A stretch of DNA of 64,000 nucleotides from Aquabacterium sp. (GTDB taxonomy: Bacteria > Pseudomonadota > Gammaproteobacteria > Burkholderiales > Burkholderiaceae_C), in NCBI RefSeq assembly GCF_029946005.1, contig NZ_JAQSDR010000032.1, positions 1-64,000 on the forward strand. Reading direction: 5' to 3'. This document shows, piece after piece, positions 53,983-62,725 of this stretch (position 1 is the first letter of the stretch; each line of letters opens with the position of its first letter). The notes below the pieces were generated by a model, which saw nothing but the letters and a program-made list of their open reading frames with translations, did no database searches and was not told where the DNA came from. The position numbers were made by a program, and so were the translations under genes.

Positions 53983-55706
53983 GCGGCCTCCTTGCGGCGG
54001 CGCTTGGTAATGCTGGTTTGATCGGTTGCCGCGTGGGCGGTGTCCACCATGACTTGGGCGTGGGCCCGGCTGGTGTCGGTGACGGTGCCGCCCAGCATGC
54101 GGGCGACTTCGCGCACGCGGTCTTCACCGCTCACTTCGCGGATGTCGCTGGTGGTGGTGCCTTGGCTCAGGGCCTTGGACACGACCAGGTGTTGGTGAGC
54201 GCAGGCCGCGACCTGGGCCAGGTGGGTCACGGCCAGCACTTGTTGGCTGGCGCCCAGGCGTTGCATGAGCTGGCCCACGGTATCGGCCACCGCGCCACCG
54301 ACGCCCGAGTCGATTTCGTCGAAGATCAGGGTGCCCGACTGCGAGGCATCGTCGGCGCGCTGCGAGGTGGTCACCGCGATGGCCAGGGCCAGGCGCGACA
54401 GCTCGCCGCCCGAGGCCACCTTGCCCAAAGGGCGTGGCGTGCTGCCGGCATGGCCGGCCACCAGGAATTCGACCGATTCCAGGCCAAACGCCTGGGGCTC
54501 GCCCTGCTGGGGCAAGGCCACTTCGAAACGGCCACCCGACATGCCCAGGTCCTGCATGGCCAAGGTCACGGCTTGGGCCAATGCGGGCGCGGCTTTGGCC
54601 CGTTGTTGGGACACGGTCTTGGCCACGGTCAGCCAGGCTTGGTGGGCCTCATTGGCGTGGCCTTCCAAGGTTTCCAGGTCAGCGGCGGCATCCAGCGCGG
54701 CCAACTCGTCGCGCCAGCTTTGCATCAGCTCGGGCAAATCTTGCGGCAGGCGCCGGAAGCGCCGGGCCAGGCTCATCCAGCTGGCGATGCGGCTGTCCAG
54801 CTCGCCCAGTCGACCCGGGTCGAGTTCGGTGTGGCGCAGGGCGCCGTTCAGGCTGTGGGCAGCGTCTTCCAGCTGTGCCTGGGCGCTGCGCAGCACGTCC
54901 AGCGCGCTGGCCAGGTTGGGGTCGACCTGGGCCACGCTGTCGAGCGCATCGATGGCGCGCGAGGTGAGCGAGCTGGCGTTGGTGTCATCTTCGGAGATGG
55001 CGCTCAAGGCCACCTGGGCGGCATCGAGAATGGCCTGCCCATGGCCCAGTCGCTGGTGCTCGGTGTTGAGCTCGTCCCACTCGCCAGCTTGCGGTTTGAG
55101 CTTGTCCAGCTCGGCGATCTGCCATTGCAGGCGTTCGCGTTCGCGGTCCAGGTCGGCCTGGCGGCTCTTGGCATCGTCCAGACGGCGTTGGGCTTCGCGG
55201 CGCGCTGTCCAGGCTTGCTGAAGGGCTGCGGTGTCCACGCCGGCTTGCGTGTCGACCAAAGCGCGAACCGAATCGGCGCGGGTCAGGCTTTGCCAAGCAT
55301 GTTGACCGTGGATATCAACCAGGTTTTCGCCCAGCTCGCGCAATTGCGTGACGGTGGCCGGGCTGCCGTTGATCCACGCGCGGCTTTTGCCCTGGGCATC
55401 GACGACGCGGCGCAGCAGCAAGGGTGCGCCAGCATCGGCCGAATCAAAGCCGGCCTCATGAAGCCAGGGCGCCAGACGCTCGGCCAAAGCGGCGTGGGGC
55501 TCGAATTCGGCGGTGATGTCGGCGCGCGAGGCGCCTTCGCGCACCACGCCCGCGTCACCCCGGCTGCCCAGGGCCAACTGCAAGGCGTCGATCAGGATGG
55601 ACTTGCCCGCGCCTGTTTCGCCGGTCAGTGCCGTGAAGCCAGCGCGCAGGTCGACTTCCAGGGCTGTGACGATGACGAAATCGCGGAGGGTCAGGCGGCG
55701 CAGCAT
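53979..55706 (-). CDS. recN: DNA repair protein RecN
   Basis: RecN is an SMC-like ATPase that helps hold and repair double-strand breaks. The 575-residue product has Walker A GETGAGKS (residues 29-36), two coiled-coil arms, and the C-terminal [18 protein letters not shown] signature and [12 protein letters not shown]alker B. The ATG at 55706 is the family start ([13 protein letters not shown]). The upstream nadK stop overlaps this ATG (TGATG), so the two are coupled. Confidence 0.95.
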   Translation of the reverse strand: MLRRLTLRDFVIVTALEVDLRAGFTALTGETGAGKSILIDALQLALGSRGDAGVVREGASRADITAEFEPHAALAERLAPWLHEAGFDSADAGAPLLLRRVVDAQGKSRAWINGSPATVTQLRELGENLVDIHGQHAWQSLTRADSVRALVDTQAGVDTAALQQAWTARREAQRRLDDAKSRQADLDRERERLQWQIAELDKLKPQAGEWDELNTEHQRLGHGQAILDAAQVALSAISEDDTNASSLTSRAIDALDSVAQVDPNLASALDVLRSAQAQLEDAAHSLNGALRHTELDPGRLGELDSRIASWMSLARRFRRLPQDLPELMQSWRDELAALDAAADLETLEGHANEAHQAWLTVAKTVSQQRAKAAPALAQAVTLAMQDLGMSGGRFEVALPQQGEPQAFGLESVEFLVAGHAGSTPRPLGKVASGGELSRLALAIAVTTSQRADDASQSGTLIFDEIDSGVGGAVADTVGQLMQRLGASQQVLAVTHLAQVAACAHQHLVVSKALSQGTTTSDIREVSGEDRVREVARMLGGTVTDTSRAHAQVMVDTAHAATDQTSITKRRRKEAA

Positions 55707-56608
55707 CAAGCAACTCCTTCGTTCCAACGCAGTTTGCGGCGCAGGGTGGCGTAATAGTTCCAGCCCGTGGGGTGCAAAAAGCGCACCCGGTGGGCCGAGC
55801 GGCGCACGGTGATGCGGTCGCCGTGCAGCAGGCTGGCCAGGCTTTGCATGTCGAAGTTCATGCTGGCGTCCTTGGCGGCCACGATCTCGATGGTGATGAC
55901 CCCGGTGTCGGGGATCACGATGGGCCGGTTTGACAAGGTGTGCGAGGCAATCGGCACCATCACCCACCCGCCCAGGGCCGGGTGCAGCAACGGACCACCG
56001 GCCGACAGTGCGTAGGCCGACGAGCCCGTGGGCGAGGCCACGATCAAGCCGTCGGCGCGGTAGTTGGCCACGAACTGGCCGTCGACCTCGGCGCGCAGTT
56101 CAACCATGCTGGCGGTGGCCCCGCGGCTGACCACCACTTCGTTGATGGCAAAGCCTTCATAGATGGTTTCCAGCCCACCGTCGCGGTTCGGGCGCAGCAC
56201 GGCGCCGGCCAGCATGGCGCGGTGCTCTTCTTCGTAGTGGCCGGTCAGGATCTGCGGCAGGGCCGTGTCCATGTCCTTGTGCTGGATGTCGGTGATGAAA
56301 CCCAGGCGCCCCTGGTTGATGCCGATCAGCGGGATGTCAAAGCGCGACAACTCGCGGGCGATGGCCAGCATGGTGCCGTCACCCCCCACCACCACGGCCA
56401 CGTCGCACTGCTTGCCGATCTGTTTGAGGCTGAGCGAGCCGTAGTCGGTGATGCCGGTGTTGAGCGCGGTTTCCATCTCCAGCGAGACCTCAAGGCCGAC
56501 TTTGACCAGGATGGCGGCCACGTCTTCCAGCACTGGGCGGATGCCGCTGGCCTGGTATTTACCGACCAAGGCGGCGTGGCGAAAACGGCAAGGCAGGGGG
56601 CTGGGCAT
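55706..56608 (-). CDS. nadK: NAD kinase
   Basis: NadK phosphorylates NAD to NADP. The 300-residue product has the [15 protein letters not shown] motif with its catalytic Asp, [13 protein letters not shown], and the substrate-binding NEVVVSRG and [20 protein letters not shown] segments. It is divergent from hrcA, with 104 bases between, a common arrangement in betaproteobacteria. Confidence 0.95.
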   Translation of the reverse strand: MPSPLPCRFRHAALVGKYQASGIRPVLEDVAAILVKVGLEVSLEMETALNTGITDYGSLSLKQIGKQCDVAVVVGGDGTMLAIARELSRFDIPLIGINQGRLGFITDIQHKDMDTALPQILTGHYEEEHRAMLAGAVLRPNRDGGLETIYEGFAINEVVVSRGATASMVELRAEVDGQFVANYRADGLIVASPTGSSAYALSAGGPLLHPALGGWVMVPIASHTLSNRPIVIPDTGVITIEIVAAKDASMNFDMQSLASLLHGDRITVRRSAHRVRFLHPTGWNYYATLRRKLRWNEGVA

Positions 56609-56712
56609 GAGAGGAATTACACCACACGGGACCGCCCTGAACGAGGGGTGGTTTTGTCCCCGTCGCCCTGATTTGTGACGGCTTGTGCGCGCCAGAGCCT
56701 AGAATCAAATCC

Positions 56713-57723
56713 ATGCTGGATGACCGTGCCAAGATACTGTTGAAAGCCCTGGTCGAGCGTTACATCGCCGACGGGCAACCCGTGGGATCGCGCACCTTGT
56801 CGCGGGCGGCTGGCCTCGACTTGTCGGCTGCCACCATCCGAAACGTGATGGCCGACCTGGAAGAGCTGGGCCTGATCGTCAGCCCCCACACCTCGGCCGG
56901 GCGGGTGCCCACCGCGCGGGGTTACCGCCTGTTCGTGGACACCATGCTCACGGCGCGCCCCTACGACTTCAGCGCCGAAACGCGCGAGCAACTCCAGCCC
57001 GACCAACCCCAGCGCGTGATCGCCAACGCGGCGCAAATGCTGTCCAGCCTGTCGCAGTTTGTGGGCGTGGTCACCTCGCCCCGCAAGGCCTCGGTTTTCC
57101 GGCACGTTGAGTTCTTGCGCCTGGGCGACAAGCGCGTGCTGGTGATCCTCGTGGCGCCCGATGGCGATGTGCAAAACCGAGTGCTGTTCACCGCGCAGGA
57201 TTACACCCAGTCGGAGTTGGTCGAGGCCAGCAACATCCTCAACACCCACTACTCCGGTTTGTCGATCGATGAGATGCGCAACCGCTTGAAGTCGGAAGTG
57301 GACCAACTGCGCGGCGACATCGCCAGCCTGATGCAAGCGGCGGTGCAGGTGGGCAGCGATGCGATGGACGCCAACACCGATCAAGTGGTGGTCTCGGGCG
57401 AGCGCAACCTGTTGACGGTGCAGGATTTCTCGAACGACCTGGGCTCGCTGCGGCGCCTGTTCGACCTGTTCGAGCAAAAGACGCAATTGATGCGCCTGCT
57501 GGAAGGCTCGAGCCGGGCCGAGGGCGTGCGCATCTACATTGGCGGCGAAAGCATGGTGGTGCCGTTCGAGGAACTGTCGGTGGTGTCGGCGCCTTACGAG
57601 ATCAACGGCCAGGTCGTGGGCACGCTGGGCGTGATCGGGCCGACGCGCATGGCGTACGACCGCATGATCGAGATCGTGGACATCACTTCGCGGATGGTGT
57701 CGAACGCGCTGAGCCAGAAGTGA
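56713..57723 (+). CDS. hrcA: Heat-inducible transcription repressor HrcA
   Basis: HrcA binds CIRCE elements and represses groE and sometimes dnaK genes, with GroEL as corepressor. The 336-residue product starts [20 protein letters not shown]. It has the winged helix ([20 protein letters not shown]) and the [21 protein letters not shown] segment at the end. Its 3' end overlaps the convergent acidic protein gene by 41 bases. No CIRCE-type inverted repeat was found nearby. Confidence 0.95.
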   Translation: MLDDRAKILLKALVERYIADGQPVGSRTLSRAAGLDLSAATIRNVMADLEELGLIVSPHTSAGRVPTARGYRLFVDTMLTARPYDFSAETREQLQPDQPQRVIANAAQMLSSLSQFVGVVTSPRKASVFRHVEFLRLGDKRVLVILVAPDGDVQNRVLFTAQDYTQSELVEASNILNTHYSGLSIDEMRNRLKSEVDQLRGDIASLMQAAVQVGSDAMDANTDQVVVSGERNLLTVQDFSNDLGSLRRLFDLFEQKTQLMRLLEGSSRAEGVRIYIGGESMVVPFEELSVVSAPYEINGQVVGTLGVIGPTRMAYDRMIEIVDITSRMVSNALSQK

Positions 57724-58174
57724 GCGCGAGGGAGGCCTGCTTGCCGCCCGCCTCGTCTTCATCCTCATCCTGCTCTTCTTCGTTTTCCTCGGAATACTCT
57801 TCGTCGGCGACCAGGTTTTCCAGGTCCACGCCCTCAGGGTCGTCGATCGACACCAGGTCGGGGTTGGTTTCCAGAGCCTCTTCGCCCGACAAGATCACGC
57901 GGTCTGGCGAAATGTCGCCACCTTCGCGGATGTGCTCGGGCACGGCCGAGCCCCGCTCGCCAGTGCCTCCGGCGTCCGTGTCGGAAGTCAAGGCAGTGTT
58001 GCCTGCGCCGGAAATGGCGGCCGACAGGGTCTCGAAATCGTCGGTTTCCAGGTGCAGTTCGCCCTGGATGTCGGAGCCGCTGTCGGAGCTGTCGCTCGGG
58101 CCGAGCGCGTCGGCGTCGTGTCCGGGGGCATGTCGAGGGGCTTGGTGCGTGCCGAAAATGCTGCTTTTGGCCAT
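57683..58174 (-). CDS. Small very acidic protein (Burkholderiales-specific family)
   Basis: A 163-residue protein with no signal peptide. The N-terminal part contains [13 protein letters not shown] and a [12 protein letters not shown] segment, both found in a family seen in many Comamonadaceae and often labelled only as hypothetical or chemotaxis protein. The C-terminal part is extremely acidic (a run near residues 122-146 of Asp and Glu). It is likely disordered. The ATG at 58174 has AGGAGAC upstream. Function is unknown; it is convergent with hrcA and precedes a tRNA gene. Confidence 0.72.
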   Translation of the reverse strand: MAKSSIFGTHQAPRHAPGHDADALGPSDSSDSGSDIQGELHLETDDFETLSAAISGAGNTALTSDTDAGGTGERGSAVPEHIREGGDISPDRVILSGEEALETNPDLVSIDDPEGVDLENLVADEEYSEENEEEQDEDEDEAGGKQASLALTSGSARSTPSAK

Positions 58175-58262
58175 GATCGTCTCCTTCAAAGAGGGTTGGG
58201 GTCATGGAAGAGTGGCAAAAGGTGTGCCCTACAATCGCCGCTCCCTTGCAGTTGTGGGCCGG

Positions 58263-58339
58263 GGGCCGTTAGCTCAGTTGGTTAGAGCAGAGGACTCATA
58301 ATCCTTTGGTCGTTGGTTCAAGTCCAACACGGCCTACCA
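58263..58339 (+). tRNA. tRNA with anticodon CAU, probably tRNA-Ile2 (lysidine)
   Basis: A 77-base cloverleaf with encoded CCA. The acceptor stem GGGCCGT pairs with ACGGCCT (a G-T at position 1-72). The anticodon loop is CTCATAA. CAU tRNAs can be elongator Met, initiator or the isoleucine tRNA modified to lysidine. The C4-G69 and C5-G68 pairs, which TilS uses to pick tRNA-Ile2 in E. coli, and the TTGGTCG variable region favour Ile2. A -10-like TACAAT lies at 58230-58235. Confidence 0.6.
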
Positions 58340-58443
58340 ATTTCATCAAGGCTCAGACTGCCTTCCCGCCGACTCTTGCGGCTTGACATGTCGAACCGCT
58401 GTTGACGTTTTCTGTCTCTTTGGCAGTGCTCATGGCACAGCTC

Positions 58444-59553
58444 TCACGCGTAAGGCGCGTAGGCATTGCTGTCCCGGGCTAGCAATTGCATCAGCTTGGG
58501 ATGGATGAAGAGCTTTTCTTTGCCGACCTGTAGTTCGCGCAGCACACCCAGCTTCACCAAGTCTTTCAGGTACCGGGATGCCGCTTGCCGCTGGGCGATG
58601 TCTTTCTCCACCAGGTTGGCAATGCGGCAATAGGGGTGCTCAAAAATCACGTCGACCAACTCGCGGCTGTAGATCTTGGGCAGGCTGGTGCGCACGTGTT
58701 CGGTGGTGTGATCAGCCAGGTTGCGGATGGCGGCGATCTTAGCCGTGGTCCAGCGTGAAGTTTCTTCCACCGCCTTGAGTATGAAGAGCACCCAGGGCTC
58801 CCATGCCTCGTGCTGGGTGACATCCAGCAGCAGCCGGTAGTAGTCTGCTTTGTGGACAATGATGTGGCGGCTCAGGTAAAGGATGGGCAAGCTGAGCAGA
58901 TCCTCTTGGATCAGGTACAGGATGTTCACCACCCGGCCAGTGCGACCGTTGCCGTCAATGAAGGGATGGATCGCCTCGAACTGGTAGTGGCCCACGGCCA
59001 TGCGAACCAGGGGATCCAGTTCGGTCTGGTTGTGCAAAAAGCGTTCCCAGTTGGCCAGCATGTCTCGCAGGCGTGCTTCGCCCTCGGGCGGGGTGTAGAT
59101 CACCTCGCCTGTGCGGTCATTGGCCAGTTGGGTGCCGGGGGTGCGCCGTATGTCCATGTCGGCGCCCTTGAGGGTGCGGCCGATCTCCACGGCGCTGGCG
59201 GTGCACAACGGACGGTCTTTCAGCGAAAGGTACCCGCGTTGCAGGGCTGAGCGGTAGCGCAGCGCTTCTTTGGTGGCATGGTCCGCGGAGCCGTCGCCTT
59301 GAGCGTGCTGGAACAGCTGGTCAGTAGTGGTGACGATGTTCTCAATCTCGGAGCTGTCCTTGGCTTCCAGCATCGGGATCGTGTTGATCAGCATCGTCTG
59401 GTTCGGGATCAGCTCGGCGGCCTGTTTCAGCTCGGCCAGTGCCACACGCGCAGTGATGCACGCTTTGAGCACGGCTTTGCTTTCAAGCTCGTGCGCAGGG
59501 GGCAGTGGCGGCAGGTGGTTGTAGGGCGTGTCGGCTCGCCAGGGTTGCATCAT
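58444..59553 (-). CDS. Fic-family protein with an N-terminal inhibitory motif and a C-terminal winged helix
   Basis: A 369-residue Fic enzyme. SSEIEN at residues 67-72 fits the class II inhibitory motif (S/T-xxx-E-G/N). The Fic motif HPFIDGNGRTGR lies at 196-207 with all key residues. The C-terminal part (about 290-365, HPYCRIANLVEKDIAQRQAA, LVKLGVLRELQVG) looks like a winged helix. Fic enzymes usually transfer AMP to a hydroxyl side chain; this type is autoinhibited. A DNA-binding tail suggests self-regulation. Two ATGs are adjacent (59553, 59550). An array of GTGTCGC boxes lies directly upstream. Confidence 0.9.
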   Translation of the reverse strand: MMQPWRADTPYNHLPPLPPAHELESKAVLKACITARVALAELKQAAELIPNQTMLINTIPMLEAKDSSEIENIVTTTDQLFQHAQGDGSADHATKEALRYRSALQRGYLSLKDRPLCTASAVEIGRTLKGADMDIRRTPGTQLANDRTGEVIYTPPEGEARLRDMLANWERFLHNQTELDPLVRMAVGHYQFEAIHPFIDGNGRTGRVVNILYLIQEDLLSLPILYLSRHIIVHKADYYRLLLDVTQHEAWEPWVLFILKAVEETSRWTTAKIAAIRNLADHTTEHVRTSLPKIYSRELVDVIFEHPYCRIANLVEKDIAQRQAASRYLKDLVKLGVLRELQVGKEKLFIHPKLMQLLARDSNAYAPYA

Positions 59554-59560
59554 GTTGGCT

Positions 59561-59677
59561 GCGACATGAGCCTAGATCGTGTCGCCATTTTTGTGATTAG
59601 GCGACACGTTATCACGTCATGTCGTGGTGCGCGACACATCGGCTGAATGTGTCGCTGAGTTTGTGTTTCTGCGACGC
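59561..59677. repeat. Array of GTGTCGC/GCGACAC boxes upstream of the Fic gene
   Basis: The 117 bases upstream of fic contain GCGACAT (59561), GTGTCGCC (59579-59586), GGCGACAC (59600-59607), ATGTCG (59620-59625), GCGACACAT (59631-59639), ATGTGTCGC (59647-59655) and GCGACGC (59671-59677). Four are full 7-mers, in two inverted pairs: GTGTCGCC-N13-GGCGACAC and GCGACACAT-N7-ATGTGTCGC. Regular spacing and alternating orientation point to a multi-dimer protein-binding site. Confidence 0.65.
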
Positions 59678-59736
59678 CTTGCTGGTGCGAGCAACGTGTT
59701 CACTGGGGAGTTCTGCCACCAATCGTTAACCGGTAT

Positions 59737-59751
59737 TCATTCGTCGAATGA
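59737..59751. promoter_or_regulatory. 15-base palindrome upstream of the sterol-desaturase-family gene
   Basis: TCATTCGTCGAATGA at 59737-59751 is a palindrome about a central T. It lies 66 bases before the start codon at 59818 and could be an operator for that gene or for the divergent side. No matching regulator is in the window. Confidence 0.35.
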
Positions 59752-59817
59752 CCCATGTTAGCCTGACGCCTTACCAAAATTCATAAGGCCGTGCCCCGCC
59801 AGGCATGGGGAGCGGGC

Positions 59818-60693
59818 ATGACGGGCGTCGAAGCCAAACATTTGATCACGGTGATCATGGCCCCGGTGGGCTTGCTGGCGCTGCTGCTGGAGCTTTGGCA
59901 TTACCGGGGGCGGCAAATATTTCGCGCCTCGGATGCTTGTGGCAATGCCTTGCTGGGCGGCGTGGCCATGGTGGTTGAAGCCGCGATGTACGGCCTGTTC
60001 GTGGCAGGGATCACCAGTTGGTGCTACGAGCAACGGTTCGCGACCATCCCGGTCAACCTGTGGACTGTGTTGCTGCTGGCGGTCTTGGGTGACTTGTGCA
60101 TTTACATCAACCATCGCCTGAACCACCGCGTGCGTCTTTTTTGGACGGCGCATGCGCTGCACCACAGTTCGGAGTTCATGAACCTGACCACAGCGATGCG
60201 CCGCAGCGCGTTGACGCTGTTCGTGGGGGCTTCGTGGGTCACTTACCTGCCATTGATCCTGATCGGTTTTGACCCCGGCTGGATGATGTTCGTGATGGCG
60301 GTGAACCTGATTTACCAATACTTTCTGCACACACAGTGGGTGCCCAAAATGCACCCGGTCATCGAGTTCATCTTCAACACGCCCTCGCATCACCGTGCGC
60401 ACCACGCGCGCAACGCCTGCTACATCGATCGCAACTATGGCGGGATCTTCATTGTTTTCGATCGGATGTTCGGCACTTTTGCCGAAGAAGTGCCCAACGA
60501 GCCGCCCGAGTTTGGCTCGCTCAATCACCCTGATTCTTCCAACCCGCTGTGGCTCACGGTTCACGAGGTGTTGGCCTTGTGGCATGACATGAAATCGCCA
60601 GGGCCGCTGTGGCAGAGACTGCGGCATCTGTGGATGCCACCAGAATGGCAGCGCCCGCCCCAGTTGCAGGCGGGCCGGGTGCTTCAAGCTTAG
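59818..60693 (+). CDS. Sterol desaturase/fatty acid hydroxylase-family protein
   Basis: A 291-residue membrane protein with the eight-histidine di-iron pattern: HRLNH (residues 99-103), HALHH (112-116) and HHRAHH (191-196), plus several hydrophobic helices. Family members hydroxylate or desaturate lipids at the membrane. Substrate unknown; sterols are not made by most Burkholderiales, so fatty acids, carotenoids or hopanoids are more likely. The ATG at 59818 follows GGGGAGCGG. An in-frame GTG at 59791 would add nine residues. Confidence 0.87.
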   Translation: MTGVEAKHLITVIMAPVGLLALLLELWHYRGRQIFRASDACGNALLGGVAMVVEAAMYGLFVAGITSWCYEQRFATIPVNLWTVLLLAVLGDLCIYINHRLNHRVRLFWTAHALHHSSEFMNLTTAMRRSALTLFVGASWVTYLPLILIGFDPGWMMFVMAVNLIYQYFLHTQWVPKMHPVIEFIFNTPSHHRAHHARNACYIDRNYGGIFIVFDRMFGTFAEEVPNEPPEFGSLNHPDSSNPLWLTVHEVLALWHDMKSPGPLWQRLRHLWMPPEWQRPPQLQAGRVLQA

Positions 60694-60730
60694 ACACCCA
60701 GCCTGCTTTATTATTTATTCGCAGCCGACT

Positions 60731-60759
60731 GCATCCAAGAGCTTCTTTGGTGGCTAGTA
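60731..60759 (+). promoter_or_regulatory. Possible ECF-type promoter of the DUF3455 gene
   Basis: GCATCCAA at 60731-60738 and CTAGTA at 60754-60759 have a spacing that could fit an ECF sigma promoter (a CATCC-type -35). If so, the sigma factor encoded at 61421 could drive it. This is a weak, pattern-only guess. Confidence 0.25.
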
Positions 60760-60820
60760 CATGTTGTGAGCCTCGGCCACACACACGTCAAACCCCACGA
60801 TCGATTGAAGGAGCTTTCTC

Positions 60821-61378
60821 ATGCACACCCGTTCCACCACTGCCCTGGCCATCACCTGCGTCGCGCTGTTGTCTGCTTGCTCCAGCATGTCGCCCATGGC
60901 CATGGACAAACCCTTCAGCCAGGATGGCCTGCCTGACGCCGTCAAAGTGCCCGCTGGCAACCAGGTGGCCTTGCAAAGCGTGGGCGTGGGCCAAATCACC
61001 TATGAGTGCCGTGCCAAGGCCGATGCGCCGGGTGCTTTTGCCTGGGTGTTCGTGGGCCCGCAAGCGGACCTGATGAGCCGCGGTGACAGCAAGCTGGGCA
61101 CGTACTTTGGCCCGCCAGCCACCTGGGCTGCGCTGGACGGCTCCAAGATCACGGGCACGCAGTTGGCGGTCGCTCCTGCAGGCGCGGGCAACATACCCTC
61201 GCAACTCGTGAAGGCTAACCCTGCGATGGGGGCAGGCGCCATGAGCGGCGTCACCTACATTCAGCGCGTGGCCACGCAAGGTGGTGTGGCGCCAGCCAGC
61301 CTCTGCGATGGCACGGCGGTGGGCCGCAAGGAAGTGGTCAAGTACCAGGCTGACTACATCTTCTGGAAAGCCATTTGA
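60821..61378 (+). CDS. DUF3455 lipoprotein
   Basis: A 185-residue protein with a lipobox (LLSAC, Cys near residue 20) and a mature domain of the DUF3455 type (DAVKVPAGNQVALQSVGVG, ITYECRAKADAPGAFAWVFVGP, LGTYFGPPATWAALDGSKI). DUF3455 proteins are often encoded beside ECF sigma and anti-sigma genes in Burkholderiales. Function is unknown; it is predicted to be anchored in the envelope. Confidence 0.85.
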   Translation: MHTRSTTALAITCVALLSACSSMSPMAMDKPFSQDGLPDAVKVPAGNQVALQSVGVGQITYECRAKADAPGAFAWVFVGPQADLMSRGDSKLGTYFGPPATWAALDGSKITGTQLAVAPAGAGNIPSQLVKANPAMGAGAMSGVTYIQRVATQGGVAPASLCDGTAVGRKEVVKYQADYIFWKAI

Positions 61379-61420
61379 GGCCAAAAGCAGGCGTGTCGAA
61401 GCAGCATGTAAAGTGAAGGC

Positions 61421-61978
61421 ATGCTGATCGCCGACACCCCGCCCTTTGACTACGAAGCCGCCTTGCTCGCTTGCGCGCGTGGCGAGCGATTTGCCATGCG
61501 CGCCTTGTACGAGCGCGAGGCGCGCTGGTTGCTCGGGGTGGCCTTGCGCATCGTTCGAGATCGCGAGTTGGCCGAGGACGTGCTGCACGATGCCTTCTTG
61601 CAAGTCTGGCAAGACGCTTCCACCTACCGGCCTGAGTTGGGTTCGGCGCGAGGTTGGCTCTACACCGTGGTGCGCCACCGCGCGCTCAAAGAGGTCCGCC
61701 ATCCGGGCCGCATGCAGGTGCTTGACCCGGTTGATCTGGCCGAGTTGTCGGACCAGCAGCAAGCGGGGCAAGACACGGCCAGCGACCGGGGCCTGGACAG
61801 TGACAGCCTAGAGCGCTGCTTACAGCGCCTGGACGAGGCGAAAAGGGCTTGTGTGGTGCACGCTTTTGTAGACGGCTACACGCATGAGCAGATTGCAGAG
61901 CGCCTGCAAACGCCCTTGGGCACGGTGAAATCCTGGATTCGCCGCAGCCTGAACAGCCTGAAGGAGTGCATGGCGTGA
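61421..61978 (+). CDS. ECF RNA polymerase sigma factor (SigK-like)
   Basis: A 185-residue ECF sigma factor. Region 2 lies at about residues 25-90 (RALYEREARWLLGVALRIV, DVLHDAFLQVWQDASTY, GSARGWLYTVVRHRAL). Region 4 lies at about 130-180 (AFVDGYTHEQIAERLQTPLGTVKSWIRRSL). Its stop overlaps the GTG start of the anti-sigma gene. It is expected to be held inactive by that protein. Confidence 0.92.
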   Translation: MLIADTPPFDYEAALLACARGERFAMRALYEREARWLLGVALRIVRDRELAEDVLHDAFLQVWQDASTYRPELGSARGWLYTVVRHRALKEVRHPGRMQVLDPVDLAELSDQQQAGQDTASDRGLDSDSLERCLQRLDEAKRACVVHAFVDGYTHEQIAERLQTPLGTVKSWIRRSLNSLKECMA

Positions 61979-62721
61979 TCAACCTTCAAGATTCAGAAAG
62001 CCGGGTGGCCGCGACGGGTGAGTACGTACTCGGCACGCTGAGCGAAGAAGACCAAGGGGCATTCCGCGAAGCCTTGGCCCAAGATCCCCGACTGCAGGCC
62101 GAAGTCTATGGCTGGCAGGACCAACTGCTGAGCTTGAGCGCCCAGGCCAGCCCTGCGGCGCCACGGGCACAACTTTGGCAGCGCATCGACACCACGTTGA
62201 GCGCCATGGCCGCCGCCTTGCCTCGACCCGCCCGGGTTGACAGCACGGTGCCCCGCAGCCCATGGTGGCAACGTTTGGGCTTGTGGCAAGGCGTCAGCGG
62301 CTTGGCGCTGGCCGTTTGCCTGGTCATGGCGGTGTTGCTGGTGGATCGTGGCGCTGTGGTGCCAGGTCAGGCCGTGGTGGGCGCCAGGTACCTGGCCGTG
62401 CTGCAAAGCCCGAAGGATCAGAGCACGGGCTGGGTGGTCGAGGTGCAGGCTGGCGGCACCGTGCGCTTGCTGCCGATGGGCGACACGGGCGTGGTCCCGG
62501 CGGGCCGTGCCCTGCAGTTCTGGACCAAGCCCCAAGGCGCGGCAGGCCCCACATCGCTGGGCCTGGTGCGGGCGGGGCATCCGCTGGAATTGCCCGTGTC
62601 GCGCCTGCCTGGCGTGGGCGCGCAGCAATTGTTCGAGATCACCCTGGAGCCTGAGAAAGGTTCGCCCATCAACCGGCCCACCGGCCCCATCTTGTACGTG
62701 GGTCGCACCGTCGCCTTGTGA
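61975..62721 (+). CDS. Anti-sigma K factor (RskA-like)
   Basis: A 248-residue protein with an N-terminal zinc-free anti-sigma domain (VAATGEYVLGTLSEEDQGAF), one membrane helix at about residues 106-123 and a C-terminal RskA-type periplasmic domain. The GTG at 61975 overlaps the sigma stop by four bases, with AAGGAG at 61961-61966; an in-frame GTG at 61966 would give three extra residues. It probably releases the sigma factor after cleavage by envelope proteases. Confidence 0.88.
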   Translation: MINLQDSESRVAATGEYVLGTLSEEDQGAFREALAQDPRLQAEVYGWQDQLLSLSAQASPAAPRAQLWQRIDTTLSAMAAALPRPARVDSTVPRSPWWQRLGLWQGVSGLALAVCLVMAVLLVDRGAVVPGQAVVGARYLAVLQSPKDQSTGWVVEVQAGGTVRLLPMGDTGVVPAGRALQFWTKPQGAAGPTSLGLVRAGHPLELPVSRLPGVGAQQLFEITLEPEKGSPINRPTGPILYVGRTVAL

Positions 62722-62725
62722 TGAA

